Assembly (NCBI GenBank): GCA_021325435.1
Contig: JAJPHE010000087.1
Location: 1 to 64,000, forward strand
Length of the DNA: 64,000 nt
DNA from: Actinomycetota bacterium
GTDB lineage: Bacteria > Actinomycetota > Acidimicrobiia > Acidimicrobiales > JAJPHE01
Direction: 5' to 3'
The notes under the pieces are model-generated. The model ran no database searches. It had not been told where the DNA came from and worked only from the letters and a program-made list of their open reading frames with translations. Position numbers and translations under genes: made by a program. Shown piece by piece: positions 48,033-60,050 of this stretch. Each line of letters starts with the position of its first letter. The first letter of the stretch is position 1.

Positions 48033-48067
48033 CGCCGCCGAGTCTAAGACCGGGCCGCCAGCCGATC

Positions 48068-48787
48068 TCAGATGCCCTCGGCCATCCTCCCCAGCGGGCC
48101 GCCGGCGACCACATCGAGCAGGTGGCGCAGGATGCGGGCGGTGGCGCCCCAGACGGTGTCGCCGTCGAGGTGGAAGAAGTGGACGGACCGCTCGCCCATG
48201 CCGGGCACCGGCCAGCGCTCCTCGTGGTAGACGCCGGGGGAGGCCAGCTCGGCCAGGGTGACGTCGAAGATCCGCTCGACCTCGGCCGGGTTGGGGCGCA
48301 GGTCGGGCCGGCCGGGCAGGGCGGCCACGAACGGGGAGATCGACGAGCGCGACGACAGGGTCGACAGCGGCGGCAGCTCGCCCAGCACGTCGGCCGAGGC
48401 CGGGTCGAGCCCGACCTCCTCGCTGGCCTCGCGCAGGGCCCCGGCGAGGGGGTCCTCGGCCGGCTCCAGCCGCCCCCCCGGAAAGGCCACCTCGCCAGTG
48501 TGGGACCGCAGGTTCGACGAACGCCGGGTGAGGATGACCCGGGCCTCGCCGCCCTCCTCGAACAGGGCGACCAGCACGGCGGCGGGCAGGCCGGGCGGGG
48601 CGCCCCCCTCCGGTACCGCCGGGTCCGGTGGGCCGGGAGGCCCGGCCGCAGCGAAGGCGGCCCGCACCCGCTCGAGGCCGACGGGGACGGCCAGATCCCA
48701 GGGCACCCCCTCGACCGAGCGGGCCCCGTGGGGGCGCGGGATGACCTGACGGCCCGGCCGTCGGCCGGCCGGGCCCGTCGGGGTCAC
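48068..48787 (-). CDS. NUDIX hydrolase (CoA pyrophosphatase-like)
   Basis: [37 protein letters not shown] (Nudix box). Confidence 0.92.
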   Translation of the reverse strand: MTPTGPAGRRPGRQVIPRPHGARSVEGVPWDLAVPVGLERVRAAFAAAGPPGPPDPAVPEGGAPPGLPAAVLVALFEEGGEARVILTRRSSNLRSHTGEVAFPGGRLEPAEDPLAGALREASEEVGLDPASADVLGELPPLSTLSSRSSISPFVAALPGRPDLRPNPAEVERIFDVTLAELASPGVYHEERWPVPGMGERSVHFFHLDGDTVWGATARILRHLLDVVAGGPLGRMAEGI

Positions 48788-48791
48788 GACC

Positions 48792-48968
48792 TCAGGTGGC
48801 GGGGTTCGAGGCCTGGCCGGCGTCGGCCGCGGCCAGGCCCTCGAGCAGCTCCCGCAGCCCGCTGGTCTTGAGGTTGGCGATGACCCGACCAGGAGGCGTC
48901 TCGCCCCGTTCCCACTCCATCCACTGGGCGAGCAGCTTGGCCGGGTCGGGCGGCGGACGCTGGTCCAT
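48792..48968 (-). CDS. small hypothetical protein, 58 aa
   Basis: [58 protein letters not shown], immediately downstream of groEL. Confidence 0.5.
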   Translation of the reverse strand: MDQRPPPDPAKLLAQWMEWERGETPPGRVIANLKTSGLRELLEGLAAADAGQASNPAT

Positions 48969-48976
48969 GGCCAGGG

Positions 48977-50928
<1,952 letters not shown>

Positions 50929-50962
50929 GGGGGGAGCCCTCCTAGTTGCTCGCTGATGGCCG

Positions 50963-50989
50963 TTAGCACTCAGACCTGACGAGTGCTAA
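50963..50989. promoter_or_regulatory. CIRCE element (HrcA operator) upstream of groES-groEL
   Basis: TTAGCACTC-agacctgac-GAGTGCTAA, exact match to the CIRCE consensus. Confidence 0.97.
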
Positions 50990-51033
50990 CGATAGCCACG
51001 GCGCCGGCGGCTAGCAACCGCCCCCGGCGACTG

Positions 51034-52059
51034 CTAACCGATCAGCGGCAGGTGGAGGTTGGGGTCGGCGGCCAGGTCGAGGGGGCTGGGCCCGTCGGCG
51101 TTGAGCCGCCACCAGGCGGCGGCGCCGATCATGGCCGCGTTGTCGGTGCACATGGGACGGCTGGGGACGAAGGCCCGCAACCCCTCGGCGATGCACACGT
51201 CGAGGGCCCGCTCGCGCAGCAGCGAGTTGGCCGCCACCCCACCGGCGAGGACCAGGCCCCGGGCCCCGACGTCGGCCGCCGCCCGCCGGGCCTTGGTGAC
51301 GAGCACGTCGACCACCGCCTCCTGGAAGGAGGCGGCCACGTCGGCCACGGGCACGTCGGGGTTCTTGCGCACGTAGCTGATGACCGACGTCTTGATGCCG
51401 CTGAAGGAGAAGTCGTAGCCGGCCTCGAGCATGGCCCGGGGGAACTCGATGGACTTGGGGTCCCCGTCCATGGCGATGCGGTCGATCACCGGTCCGCCGG
51501 GGTAGCCGAGCCCGAGGAAGCGGGCCACCTTGTCGAAGGCCTCGCCGGCGGCGTCGTCGATGGTCTGGCCGAGGAGCCGGTAGCGCCCCGGGCCTTCCAT
51601 CGAGATCAGGAGGGTGTGGCCGCCCGAGACCAGCAGAACCACGAGGGGGAACTCGAGGTCCGGCTCCTCGATGAAGGCGGCGGCCAGGTGGCCCTCGAGG
51701 TGGTTGACTCCCACGAAGGGAATGCCCCACACCAGGGCCATGGCCTTGGCGGCGGAGACCCCGACGAGGAGGGAGCCGATGAGGCCCGGGCCCACGGTGG
51801 CGGCCACCGCGGCCAGGTCGGGGCGGCCCCCCTCGGGGTACTCCACGCCGGCCTCGAGGAGGGCCTCGGCCACCACCGGGGTGATCAGCTCGACGTGGGC
51901 CCGTCCGGCCAGCTCGGGCACGACCCCTCCGAAGCGGGCGTGCAGGTCCACCTGGCTGGACACGACCGAGGAGCGGACCCGGTGCTCCTCGTCGACCACG
52001 GCGGCGGCCGTCTCGTCGCAGGAGGTCTCCACCGCCAGCACGGCCCGGAGGCGGGTCAT
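51034..52059 (-). CDS. tsaD: tRNA N6-threonylcarbamoyladenosine transferase TsaD
   Basis: VLAVETSCDETAAAVVDEE...LARFLGLGYPGGP...VLAGGVAANSLLRE. Confidence 0.97.
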   Translation of the reverse strand: MTRLRAVLAVETSCDETAAAVVDEEHRVRSSVVSSQVDLHARFGGVVPELAGRAHVELITPVVAEALLEAGVEYPEGGRPDLAAVAATVGPGLIGSLLVGVSAAKAMALVWGIPFVGVNHLEGHLAAAFIEEPDLEFPLVVLLVSGGHTLLISMEGPGRYRLLGQTIDDAAGEAFDKVARFLGLGYPGGPVIDRIAMDGDPKSIEFPRAMLEAGYDFSFSGIKTSVISYVRKNPDVPVADVAASFQEAVVDVLVTKARRAAADVGARGLVLAGGVAANSLLRERALDVCIAEGLRAFVPSRPMCTDNAAMIGAAAWWRLNADGPSPLDLAADPNLHLPLIG

Positions 52060-52622
52060 CCCTGCCTCCGCCAGCGCGAGGCGTCGGCCGCCAGCTCCGC
52101 CTCGATGGCGGCCAGCCGGGCCGTGTACCCCGGGCTGTCGATGTCGCTGGCCCACATCACCAGGGCGTCCTCGTTGGTCTCCGAGTAGTAGTTCTTGCGG
52201 ATGCCGGCGGGGCTGAAGCCGAACCGATGGTAGAGGGCCTGGGCCCCGGTGTTCCCCACCCGCACCTCGAGGGTGAGGTTGCGGGCTCCCCGCTCTAGGG
52301 CGACCCGGGCCAGGTTGAGCATGAGGCGGGTGCCGATCTTGCGCCGGTGGTGCTCGGGATCCACGGCGATGGTCGTCACGTGGGCGTCCTCGGTGCCGAC
52401 CATGACCCCGGCGTAGCCGACGACGTCCCCGCCGATCTTGGCCACGTGATAGGCGCGGGTGCCCCGTAGGGACAGTTCGCTCATGAACAGCGACAGCGAC
52501 CAGGGCCGGGGGTAGACCTCGGACTCGATGCGCAGGACCGAGCGCAGGTGCCGGCGGCGCATGGGGACCAGGACGACGTCGGCGGGGGCCTGGCGCCCCG
52601 GGCGCAGCCGCGAGGCGGTCAT
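52056..52622 (-). CDS. rimI: ribosomal protein alanine N-acetyltransferase (GNAT)
   Basis: VVGYAGVMVGTEDAHVTTIAVDPEHHRRKIGTRLM...GNTGAQALYHRFGF. Confidence 0.93.
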   Translation of the reverse strand: MTASRLRPGRQAPADVVLVPMRRRHLRSVLRIESEVYPRPWSLSLFMSELSLRGTRAYHVAKIGGDVVGYAGVMVGTEDAHVTTIAVDPEHHRRKIGTRLMLNLARVALERGARNLTLEVRVGNTGAQALYHRFGFSPAGIRKNYYSETNEDALVMWASDIDSPGYTARLAAIEAELAADASRWRRQG

Positions 52623-53335
52623 CCGGCCTCGGCCCCGGGGCGCTGGTGGCGGGCCTCCCAGTTGATCTCGGCGTCGGAGCGGCGCAGGTAGAGCACCTCG
52701 AGCTCGGAGGGCTGCACGAACTCCTCGCGCACCGCCCGGGGGTGGGCCAGCTCGACCAGCGCCCCGGCCGTCGGGTAGGCGGTGCCGACGGTGCCGAGCT
52801 CGACCCGGACGTCGGTGGTGAGGACCTCGCCGTAGCGGAGGGCGCCGTCGCCGATGACGAGGGACTCCTCGCTGGCCGCCATCAGCTCGGAGGCGAGCTC
52901 GCGGGGGCTGGCCAGCCGGTAGTCCGACAGCCGCTGCAGCCCGCCGGGGACCTGGCGGTACTTGGCGTAGTACACCTCGCTGCGGCGGGCGTCGATCACC
53001 GGCACCACCACCCGGTCGGAGTACCGCACCGGAAAGGCCAGCAGGTCGAGGCTCGACAGCCCGATCATCGGCACCCGCAGGGCCTGGGCGATGGCCTTGG
53101 CCGTGGACACCCCCACCCGCAGGCCGGTGAACAGCCCCGGACCCACGTCGACGGCGACGGCGCTGATCTCGGTCATGGCCACCCGGGCCTGGGCGCAAAT
53201 GAACTCGATGGCCGGGGTGAGGGTCTCGGCGTGGCGCCGGCCCCGGGTGGTGTGGAACTCGGCGAGGACGCCCTCGTAGCCGCCGAGGGCGGCGCCCACC
53301 CGCATGGTAGAGGTCTCGATGCCGAGGATGATCAC
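52619..53335 (-). CDS. tsaB: tRNA threonylcarbamoyladenosine biosynthesis protein TsaB
   Basis: ILGIETSTMRVGAALGG...VDVGPGLFTGLRVGVSTAKAIAQAL. Confidence 0.95.
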   Translation of the reverse strand: MIILGIETSTMRVGAALGGYEGVLAEFHTTRGRRHAETLTPAIEFICAQARVAMTEISAVAVDVGPGLFTGLRVGVSTAKAIAQALRVPMIGLSSLDLLAFPVRYSDRVVVPVIDARRSEVYYAKYRQVPGGLQRLSDYRLASPRELASELMAASEESLVIGDGALRYGEVLTTDVRVELGTVGTAYPTAGALVELAHPRAVREEFVQPSELEVLYLRRSDAEINWEARHQRPGAEAG

Positions 53336-53829
53336 GGGGCGGCCTCGGTGCCCGACCACTTGGCCAGGGCGTGGTGGAGGGCCTTGACCCGGGCCGACCA
53401 GCTGGGCCCGACCGGGCGGAACGTGAGCCGGCGGCACTCCTCGCCGGCGGCCTCGTCGAGGTCGATGCGGACCCACAGGTAGTCGGGGCTGAACGCCTGG
53501 GCGGCGCTGTCGCCCCACTCCACCAGGGCCACGCCGCCTTCGTCGAGCAGCTCGGGCAGGGCCAGATCGATGGCCTCCTGCAGCTGGTCGAGGCGGTAGA
53601 CGTCGGCGTGGTGGAACGGCACCCGCCCCCGGTAGCTGTGCACCAGGGTGAAGGTCGGGCTGGTGATGGTTTCCTCGACCCCGAGGGCCCGGCCGAAGCC
53701 CTGGGCGAAGACGGTCTTGCCCGAGCCGAGCTCGCCGGCGAGCAGGACCACGTCACCGGAGCGGACCACCCCCGCCACGTCGGCGGCTAGGAGGCGGGTC
53801 TCCTCCGCCGAGCGGGTCCTTACGATCAC
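53332..53829 (-). CDS. tsaE: tRNA threonylcarbamoyladenosine biosynthesis ATPase TsaE
   Basis: GDVVLLAGELGSGKTVFAQGFGRALGVEETITSPTFTLVHSY...HADVYRLD. Confidence 0.95.
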   Translation of the reverse strand: MIVRTRSAEETRLLAADVAGVVRSGDVVLLAGELGSGKTVFAQGFGRALGVEETITSPTFTLVHSYRGRVPFHHADVYRLDQLQEAIDLALPELLDEGGVALVEWGDSAAQAFSPDYLWVRIDLDEAAGEECRRLTFRPVGPSWSARVKALHHALAKWSGTEAAP

Positions 53830-54386
53830 GCCGCGACCGCCAGAGCCTGCTTGGCCCGAATGAGGTCGGCCCGCATCTCGGCGACGACCTCCCCGCCGCT
53901 GCGCAGGGCGGCGGACGGGTGGTAGGTGGGCACCACGACCACTCCGTCGCGGTACGGGTACACCTGGCCCCGCAGCTTGCGGATGCCTTCGCTGGTGTCG
54001 AGCAGGAGCCGGGTGGCGAAGTTGCCGAGGGTGACGATGACCCGGGGCTGGATCAGGTCGATCTGAGTCTCTAGGTAGGGCCGGCACGTCTCGATCTCAG
54101 CCGGCTGCGGGTCGCGGTTGCCGGGCGGCCGGCACTTGAGGACGTTGGCGATGTAGCAGCCGCCCCGGTCGATGCCGAGCTCCTCGGCGATGAGCTTGTC
54201 GAGCAGCTTTCCGGAGCGGCCGACGAACGGCTCGCCCTGCCGGTCCTCGTCGCGCCCGGGGGCCTCGCCGATGAACATGAGGCCGGCGTCGGGGTTGCCG
54301 ACACCGAATACCGCCTGGGTCCTCCCGGCCGAGAGCGGGCAGCGGACACAGGCGCTCACCTGCCGCTCTAGCTCGGCGAGGGTCAC
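53826..54386 (-). CDS. uracil-DNA glycosylase, family 4-like (Fe-S)
   Basis: [54 protein letters not shown]...[21 protein letters not shown]...PTYHPSA. Confidence 0.93.
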   Translation of the reverse strand: MTLAELERQVSACVRCPLSAGRTQAVFGVGNPDAGLMFIGEAPGRDEDRQGEPFVGRSGKLLDKLIAEELGIDRGGCYIANVLKCRPPGNRDPQPAEIETCRPYLETQIDLIQPRVIVTLGNFATRLLLDTSEGIRKLRGQVYPYRDGVVVVPTYHPSAALRSGGEVVAEMRADLIRAKQALAVAA

Positions 54387-55276
54387 CCGGAAATGGTAAC
54401 GGCCTGGCGCACGGCCGAGGCCACGGCACGGGCGGCCATGGCCCGCACCGCGTCGAGCGGCGCCGGCTCCGCCCCGGTGGCGACGGCGACGATGGCGTCG
54501 CCGTCTCGGGTGGTGTGCACCGGCTCGAGCGCCCGGGCCAGCCCGTCGTGGGCCGACTGGGCGACCAGCAGGCAGCCCCGCTTGTCGAGGGCGGCGTTGG
54601 TGGCGACCACCCCGATCGTCGTCTGCTGGCGGGCCTGCTCGAAGGCGGCCGGGGCCCCGGCCTCCATCCGCTCGACGAGGGCGTCGAGGCCGACGACCGA
54701 CTCGGGCTCGACTCCGGCCGGCACCACGTCGCCGTAGGCGTTCACCGCCATCAGCGCCGACACGATCACCTCCCCGTGACGGACCGTCGCCGTGCCGATG
54801 CCGCCGGGCCCCGCCAGTTCGGGGCCCCGCCACGAGCCGACGGTGGCGCCGGCACCGGCGCCGATCGGGCCCGTCTCGATCCGCCCGCCGATGGCCGCCT
54901 CGCAGGCTGCCCGGCCCTCGGCCGGCCCGGGACGGACCGAGGGGTCGCCTACCCCGAGGTCGAACAGCACGACACCGACGACGATCGGCACCGGCCCGGC
55001 CCGGGTGGGGAAACCCACTCCCTGTTCGGCCAGGGCGGCGACCACCCCGTCGCAGGCCGCCAACCCGAAAGCGGAGCCGCCGGTGAGCACCACGGCGTCG
55101 ACCCGCTGCACGAGACGTTCCGGGGAGAGGAGGTCCCACTCGCGGGTTCCCGGCGCCCCGCCCCTGACCTCCCCGGAGGCGACGGCGCCCTCGGGCAGCA
55201 GCACGACCGTGCACCCGGTGCGGGCCCGGGCGTCGGTCCAGTGGCCGACCCGGACGCCGGGGACGTCAGTCAGCAC
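54383..55276 (-). CDS. P1 (S58/DmpA) family peptidase
   Basis: [23 protein letters not shown]...[17 protein letters not shown]...[13 protein letters not shown]. Confidence 0.88.
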   Translation of the reverse strand: MLTDVPGVRVGHWTDARARTGCTVVLLPEGAVASGEVRGGAPGTREWDLLSPERLVQRVDAVVLTGGSAFGLAACDGVVAALAEQGVGFPTRAGPVPIVVGVVLFDLGVGDPSVRPGPAEGRAACEAAIGGRIETGPIGAGAGATVGSWRGPELAGPGGIGTATVRHGEVIVSALMAVNAYGDVVPAGVEPESVVGLDALVERMEAGAPAAFEQARQQTTIGVVATNAALDKRGCLLVAQSAHDGLARALEPVHTTRDGDAIVAVATGAEPAPLDAVRAMAARAVASAVRQAVTISG

Positions 55277-56429
55277 CGGAGCCGGCGCCGGTGGGGCCCC
55301 CGGTGTAGCGGCGGGCCACCCGGGCGCTCAGCGCCGAGACCACCTCGTAGCTGATGGTTCCGAGGAGCCCGGCCCAGTCCTCCGCCGTCACCGCTTCGTC
55401 GCCCTGCCGGCCGATGAGCACGACCTCGTCGCCGACGGACACGTCGGCGCCCGGGCCGCAGTCGACCATGAGCTGGTCCATGGTGACCACGCCAGCGATC
55501 GGCCGCCGCCGGCCGCCCACGAGGACGGTGCCGCCGGTCTCGTACAGCCGGCGGGGCACGCCGTCGGCGTAGCCCAGGGGGACGGTGGCCACCACCGACT
55601 CCTCGGGCAGGGAGTAGCGCCGGCCGTAGGAGATGCGCTCGCCGGCGGCCAGCCGGCGCACGTGGGTCACCCGGGCCTTCAGCTGCAGGGCGGGACGCAG
55701 GCCGACCAGCTCGGGCCGGGCACCGTGTTCGGGCGCCGGCGGGTAGCCGTAGAGGGCGATGCCGGTGCGGACCAGGTCGTAGCGGCTGGCCGGGCGCAGG
55801 ATGGCCCCGGCGGAGTTGGCGGCGTGCACCATCTCGGGCACGACGCCCCGCTCGGCCAGGGCCGCCCGCACCCGCTCGAAGCGCTCGAGCTGCTCGGCCG
55901 TGTAGGCGGGGTCGGCGTCGGCCACCGCCATGTGGGTCCACAGCCCCTCGAGGCGCAGGTCGGGTGAGGCCCCCACCTTCTCGGCCACGGCCACGGCGTC
56001 GTCGAGGTCGGCTCCGACCCGGTGCATGCCGGTGTCCACCTTGACGTGCACCGACACCGGCGGGCGGCCCGGCCGGCGGGCGGCGGCGGCGGCGGCCACG
56101 CCGTCGAGGGTGTACACGGTGGGCGTGAGGCCGAGCAGGACCGCCTCCTCCATCGCCGCCCCGAACGGCTCCGACAGGATGAGCACGGGCGCGTCGACGC
56201 CGGCCTGGCGCAGCTCCTCGCCCTCCTCGGTCAGGGCCACCGCCAGCCACGAGGCCCCGCCGGCCAGGGCGGCCCTGGCCGCCGCCACCGACCCGTGCCC
56301 GTAGGCGTTGGCCTTCACGACCGCGCACAGCCGGGCCGGACGGACCAGCCGGGCCAGCAGCGAGGCGTTGCCGGCGATGGCGTCGAGGTCGACCTCGGCC
56401 CACGCCGGCCGCAGGCGGGCCGGGTTCAC
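55266..56429 (-). CDS. alr: alanine racemase
   Basis: AWAEVDLDAIAGNASLL...CAVVKANAYGHGSVAAARAAL...HVKVDTGMHRVGA...RISYGRRY. Confidence 0.97.
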   Translation of the reverse strand: MNPARLRPAWAEVDLDAIAGNASLLARLVRPARLCAVVKANAYGHGSVAAARAALAGGASWLAVALTEEGEELRQAGVDAPVLILSEPFGAAMEEAVLLGLTPTVYTLDGVAAAAAARRPGRPPVSVHVKVDTGMHRVGADLDDAVAVAEKVGASPDLRLEGLWTHMAVADADPAYTAEQLERFERVRAALAERGVVPEMVHAANSAGAILRPASRYDLVRTGIALYGYPPAPEHGARPELVGLRPALQLKARVTHVRRLAAGERISYGRRYSLPEESVVATVPLGYADGVPRRLYETGGTVLVGGRRRPIAGVVTMDQLMVDCGPGADVSVGDEVVLIGRQGDEAVTAEDWAGLLGTISYEVVSALSARVARRYTGGPTGAGSGAD

Positions 56430-57814
56430 CCCGCCCCGCTCGCCGGTCGGCCCGCCGTCAGCCCGCCCAGGGTGCGGCCGACCAGGTCGGGGAGGTCACC
56501 GGCGATCAGGCCCTGGTCTCTCCCCCGCCTCGAGGCCGCCCCGTGGATGTGGGCGCCCAGTCCGGCGGACTCGAGGGCGTCGACGCCCCGGGCCAGCAGG
56601 GCGCCGATCACCCCGGACAGGACGTCGCCGGTGCCGGCGGTGGCCAGCCACGGGCCGCCGGAGGCGGAGAGCAGCACCGGCCCCTCCGGCTCGGCCACCA
56701 CCGTGGTGGAGCCCTTGAGCAGGACAACGGCGCCGACCCGTTCGGCCAGGTCGCGCACCGACCGGAGCCGGTCGGCGTTGGGGGGTCCGCCGGCCAGTCC
56801 GGAGAACTCCCCGGCGTGGGGGGTGAGCACAGTGGGGGCGGACCGCCCCTTCAGCCCATTGGCTGCCGACCCGCCCAGGGCGAAGAGGCCGTCGGCGTCC
56901 ACCACCAGCGGAACCGGGGCCCGGGCGATCAGCTGGCGGGCGGCGGCCACGGTGGCGTCGTCGCGGCCGAGACCCGGGCCCACCACGACCGCCTTGCACC
57001 GCTCGGTCCACTCGAGGGCTTCGGCGGCCCAGTCCTGGGCCGGCAGCCCCCGGCTCACCGTCTCCCCGACGGGAAGGTCGGCCGGCCCGGCCCCGGGTAC
57101 GCCGAGGCGGACCATGCCGGCCCCCGACCGCATGGCGGCCCGGCTGCACAGCTGGGCGGCGCCGAGCATGCCGGGGGACCCGGCGATCACCCCCACGCCC
57201 GTCTGCCACTTGTGCGCCTCACGGGGCCGGGGCGGCACCAGGGCGGCCACGTCGGAGTCGTCCACCAGCCAGGCCGACGCCGACGAGGTGTCGAGGCCGA
57301 TGTCGACCACCTCGACCCGGCCGGCCCGGTCGGGCCCCTCCCCCAGCAGCAGGCCCGGCTTGTAGGCGGCGAAGGTGACGGTGGCGTCGGCCCGCACCGC
57401 CTCTTCGCCCGCCTCGCCGGTGTCGCCGTCCAGCCCCGAAGGGATGTCCACGGCCAGGACCGGCACGGCGTCGGGGGCCATCGGCGCCCGGTATTCGCCG
57501 CGAAAGCCGGTGCCGTAGGCGGCGTCGATCACCAGGTCGCAAGGGGGCAGCCGGTCGGGGGCGCCGGCGGCGTCGACGACCGACACCCGCACACCCCGCT
57601 CCGCCAGCCGGCGGGCGGCCACTCGTCCGTCGTCGCCGTTGTGGCCCTTGCCCGCCACCACGACCACCCGGCGCCCGTAGGCGCCACCGATCATCTGCAG
57701 GGCCCGGCGGGCCACCTGCCGGCCGGCCCGTTCGATGAGCGCCTCCACCGGAACCTGCTTCTGGGCGGCGGCGTCGATGTCACGCATCTCCTCCACCGTC
57801 GTCACCGCCCTCAA
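56426..57814 (-). CDS. bifunctional NAD(P)H-hydrate epimerase/ADP-dependent dehydratase
   Basis: VVVAGKGHNGDDGRVAARRL (epimerase) fused to GVIAGSPGMLGAAQLCSRAAMRSGAGMVRL...LTPHAGEFSGL...GTGDVLSGVIGALLARG. Confidence 0.95.
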   Translation of the reverse strand: MRAVTTVEEMRDIDAAAQKQVPVEALIERAGRQVARRALQMIGGAYGRRVVVVAGKGHNGDDGRVAARRLAERGVRVSVVDAAGAPDRLPPCDLVIDAAYGTGFRGEYRAPMAPDAVPVLAVDIPSGLDGDTGEAGEEAVRADATVTFAAYKPGLLLGEGPDRAGRVEVVDIGLDTSSASAWLVDDSDVAALVPPRPREAHKWQTGVGVIAGSPGMLGAAQLCSRAAMRSGAGMVRLGVPGAGPADLPVGETVSRGLPAQDWAAEALEWTERCKAVVVGPGLGRDDATVAAARQLIARAPVPLVVDADGLFALGGSAANGLKGRSAPTVLTPHAGEFSGLAGGPPNADRLRSVRDLAERVGAVVLLKGSTTVVAEPEGPVLLSASGGPWLATAGTGDVLSGVIGALLARGVDALESAGLGAHIHGAASRRGRDQGLIAGDLPDLVGRTLGGLTAGRPASGAG

Positions 57815-58212
57815 GCGGGGACCTCCGGCTCCTCGGCGAGGGCGACGACGACGGCGGCGGCCATCAGGTCGGTGTGGGTGAGGGTGACGCGGAAGGCCCG
57901 CACCCCGCGGCGGGCGGCCAGCTCGGCGGCCCGGCCGGTGAGGGCCAGGCTGGGCGCGCCGCTGCGGGCCTTCACCACCTCGACCTCGCGGAAGGAGAAG
58001 CCCCCGAGGCCCACGCCGAGCGCCTTCATCGTCGCCTCCTTGGCGGCGAAGCGGGCGGCCAGGCGCTGGGCCGGGTCGCGGGCCCGCATGCCGTAGGCCT
58101 TCTCCGCCTCGGTGAACACCCGGTCGGCGAGGCGGGGTCGGCGAGCGAGCACCCGGCGGAAGCGGGGCACCTCGACCACGTCCATGCCGAGGGCGAGCAG
58201 GCCCGAGCTCAC
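57811..58212 (-). CDS. acpS: holo-ACP synthase
   Basis: LALGMDVVEVPRFRRVLARRPRLADRVFTEAE...LAARFAAKEATMKALGVG...VTLTHTDLMAAAVVV. Confidence 0.95.
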   Translation of the reverse strand: MSSGLLALGMDVVEVPRFRRVLARRPRLADRVFTEAEKAYGMRARDPAQRLAARFAAKEATMKALGVGLGGFSFREVEVVKARSGAPSLALTGRAAELAARRGVRAFRVTLTHTDLMAAAVVVALAEEPEVPA

Positions 58213-60041
58213 TCGACGGTGACGGTCTTGGCCAGGTTGCGGGGCTTGTCGACGTCGTTGCCGCGCGCCTTGGCCAGGAAGTAGGCGAGCAGCTGCAGGG
58301 GGACGACGTCGACCACCGGTGAGAACAGCTCGTGGGTCTGGGGCACCCACAGCACGTGGTCGGCGAGGGCGGCGGTGCTCTCGTCGCCGTCGTCGACGAC
58401 CAGCACCACGGTCGCGCCCCGGGCCCGCACCTCGCTGACGTTCGACAGGACCTTGTCGAGCAGATGCCCTCCGGTGGCGATGCCCACCACGACCGTGCCC
58501 GGTTCGATGAGGGCGATGGGGCCGTGCTTGAGCTCGCCGGCCGGGTAGCCCTCGGCCCGGATGTAGGCGATCTCCTTGAGCTTCAGCGCCCCCTCGAGGG
58601 CGACGGGGTAGCCCACGTGGCGGCCGATGTAGAAGAAGTCGCGCACCTGGTGACAGGCGAGAGCCACCTCGGAGACGTGACCGTCGCGACCGAGGGCCTC
58701 CTCCACCTTGGCCGGCAGCTCGTGAAGCACCCGCACCATGGTGCGCACCTCGTCGGGATACATCGTTCCCCGCAGCCGGGCGAGGTGGAGGGCGAGCAGC
58801 TGCAGCATCACCAGCTGCGACACGTGCGTCTTGGTGGCGGCCACACCGATCTCCGGCCCGGCCCGGGTGTAGAGCACGGCGTCGGCCTCGCGGGCCATGG
58901 ACGAGTCGACCACGTTGCAGATGACGAGGACCTTGGCCCCCCACCGCTTGGCCTCGCGCATGGCCTGGAGGGTGTCGATCGTCTCGCCCGACTGCGAAAC
59001 GCCGATCACCAGCGTGCGCGAGTCGACGACCGGGTCGCGGTAGCGGAACTCCGAGGCGATGTCGATCTCCACCGGCAGGCGGGTCCAGTGCTCGATGGCG
59101 TAGCGGGCGGCCAGGCCGGCGTAGTAGCTGGTGCCGCAGCCGACGACGAAGACCTTGTCGACGTCACGCAGCTCGTCGTCGTCGAGGCGCACCTCGTCGA
59201 GCCGGAGGGTGCCGTCGGGCTGCAGCCGACCGAGCAGGGTGTCGGTCAGCGCCTTGGGCTGCTCGTGGATCTCCTTCAGCATGAAGTCCTCGTAGCCGCC
59301 CTTCTCGGCCGCCTCGAGATCCCAGTCCACTTTCAGGCGCGAGGGGGTCACCTCGTTGCCGTCGAGGTCGGTCACCACCATCGACCCGGGACGCACCTCG
59401 GCGATCTGGTCGTCCTCCAGGGCGAAGCACTCGCTGATGTGGCCCAGCAGCGCCGGGATGTCAGAAGCCACCAGCCCCACACCCTCAGCCGCCCCCACGA
59501 TCAGCGGCGACACCCTCCGGGCCGCCACGATCAGGTCGGGCTCCGAGGAGTGCACGACGGCGATGGCGAAGGCGCCCTTGACCGCCTTCAGGCAGTGACG
59601 CACGGCGTCGGCCAGCCCGTCACCCTCGGCCATGCGGGCCTCGATGAGGTGGGCCAGCACCTCGGAGTCGGTGTCGGAGGCGAAGTGGTGGCCGGCGCCG
59701 GCCAGCTCGTCGGACAGCGGGAGGTAGTTCTCGATGATCCCGTTGTGCACCAGGGCGAGGGCGCCGCTGCAGTCGGCGTGGGGGTGGGCGTTGCGGTCGT
59801 CGGGGCGGCCGTGGGTGGCCCACCGGGTGTGGCCGATGCCGCACGACGTCCGGGCCGGGGCGTCACCGACGGCGGCGACCAGCTCGGCCAGCTTCCCCGC
59901 CCGCTTGCGGGTCCACAGCTGCGTACCGGCGGCCAGGGCCACCCCGGCCGAGTCGTAGCCGCGGTACTCCAGCCGCGAGAGTCCTTCCATCAGGACAGGC
60001 AGGGCGTCGCCCGATCCGGTGACGCCGATGATGCCGCACAT
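58209..60041 (-). CDS. glmS: glutamine-fructose-6-phosphate aminotransferase (isomerizing)
   Basis: MCGIIGVTGSGDALPVLMEGLSRLEYRGYDSAGVAL...GIGHTRWATHG...GCGTSYYAGL...C-term RNLAKTVTVE. Confidence 0.99.
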   Translation of the reverse strand: MCGIIGVTGSGDALPVLMEGLSRLEYRGYDSAGVALAAGTQLWTRKRAGKLAELVAAVGDAPARTSCGIGHTRWATHGRPDDRNAHPHADCSGALALVHNGIIENYLPLSDELAGAGHHFASDTDSEVLAHLIEARMAEGDGLADAVRHCLKAVKGAFAIAVVHSSEPDLIVAARRVSPLIVGAAEGVGLVASDIPALLGHISECFALEDDQIAEVRPGSMVVTDLDGNEVTPSRLKVDWDLEAAEKGGYEDFMLKEIHEQPKALTDTLLGRLQPDGTLRLDEVRLDDDELRDVDKVFVVGCGTSYYAGLAARYAIEHWTRLPVEIDIASEFRYRDPVVDSRTLVIGVSQSGETIDTLQAMREAKRWGAKVLVICNVVDSSMAREADAVLYTRAGPEIGVAATKTHVSQLVMLQLLALHLARLRGTMYPDEVRTMVRVLHELPAKVEEALGRDGHVSEVALACHQVRDFFYIGRHVGYPVALEGALKLKEIAYIRAEGYPAGELKHGPIALIEPGTVVVGIATGGHLLDKVLSNVSEVRARGATVVLVVDDGDESTAALADHVLWVPQTHELFSPVVDVVPLQLLAYFLAKARGNDVDKPRNLAKTVTVE

Positions 60042-60050
60042 GAGCCCAGG

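Noticed and set aside
51010-51040. Second CIRCE-like element (tagcaaccg...gactgctaacc)
   Set aside because: Arms are poorly matched and partly within tsaD; not supported.
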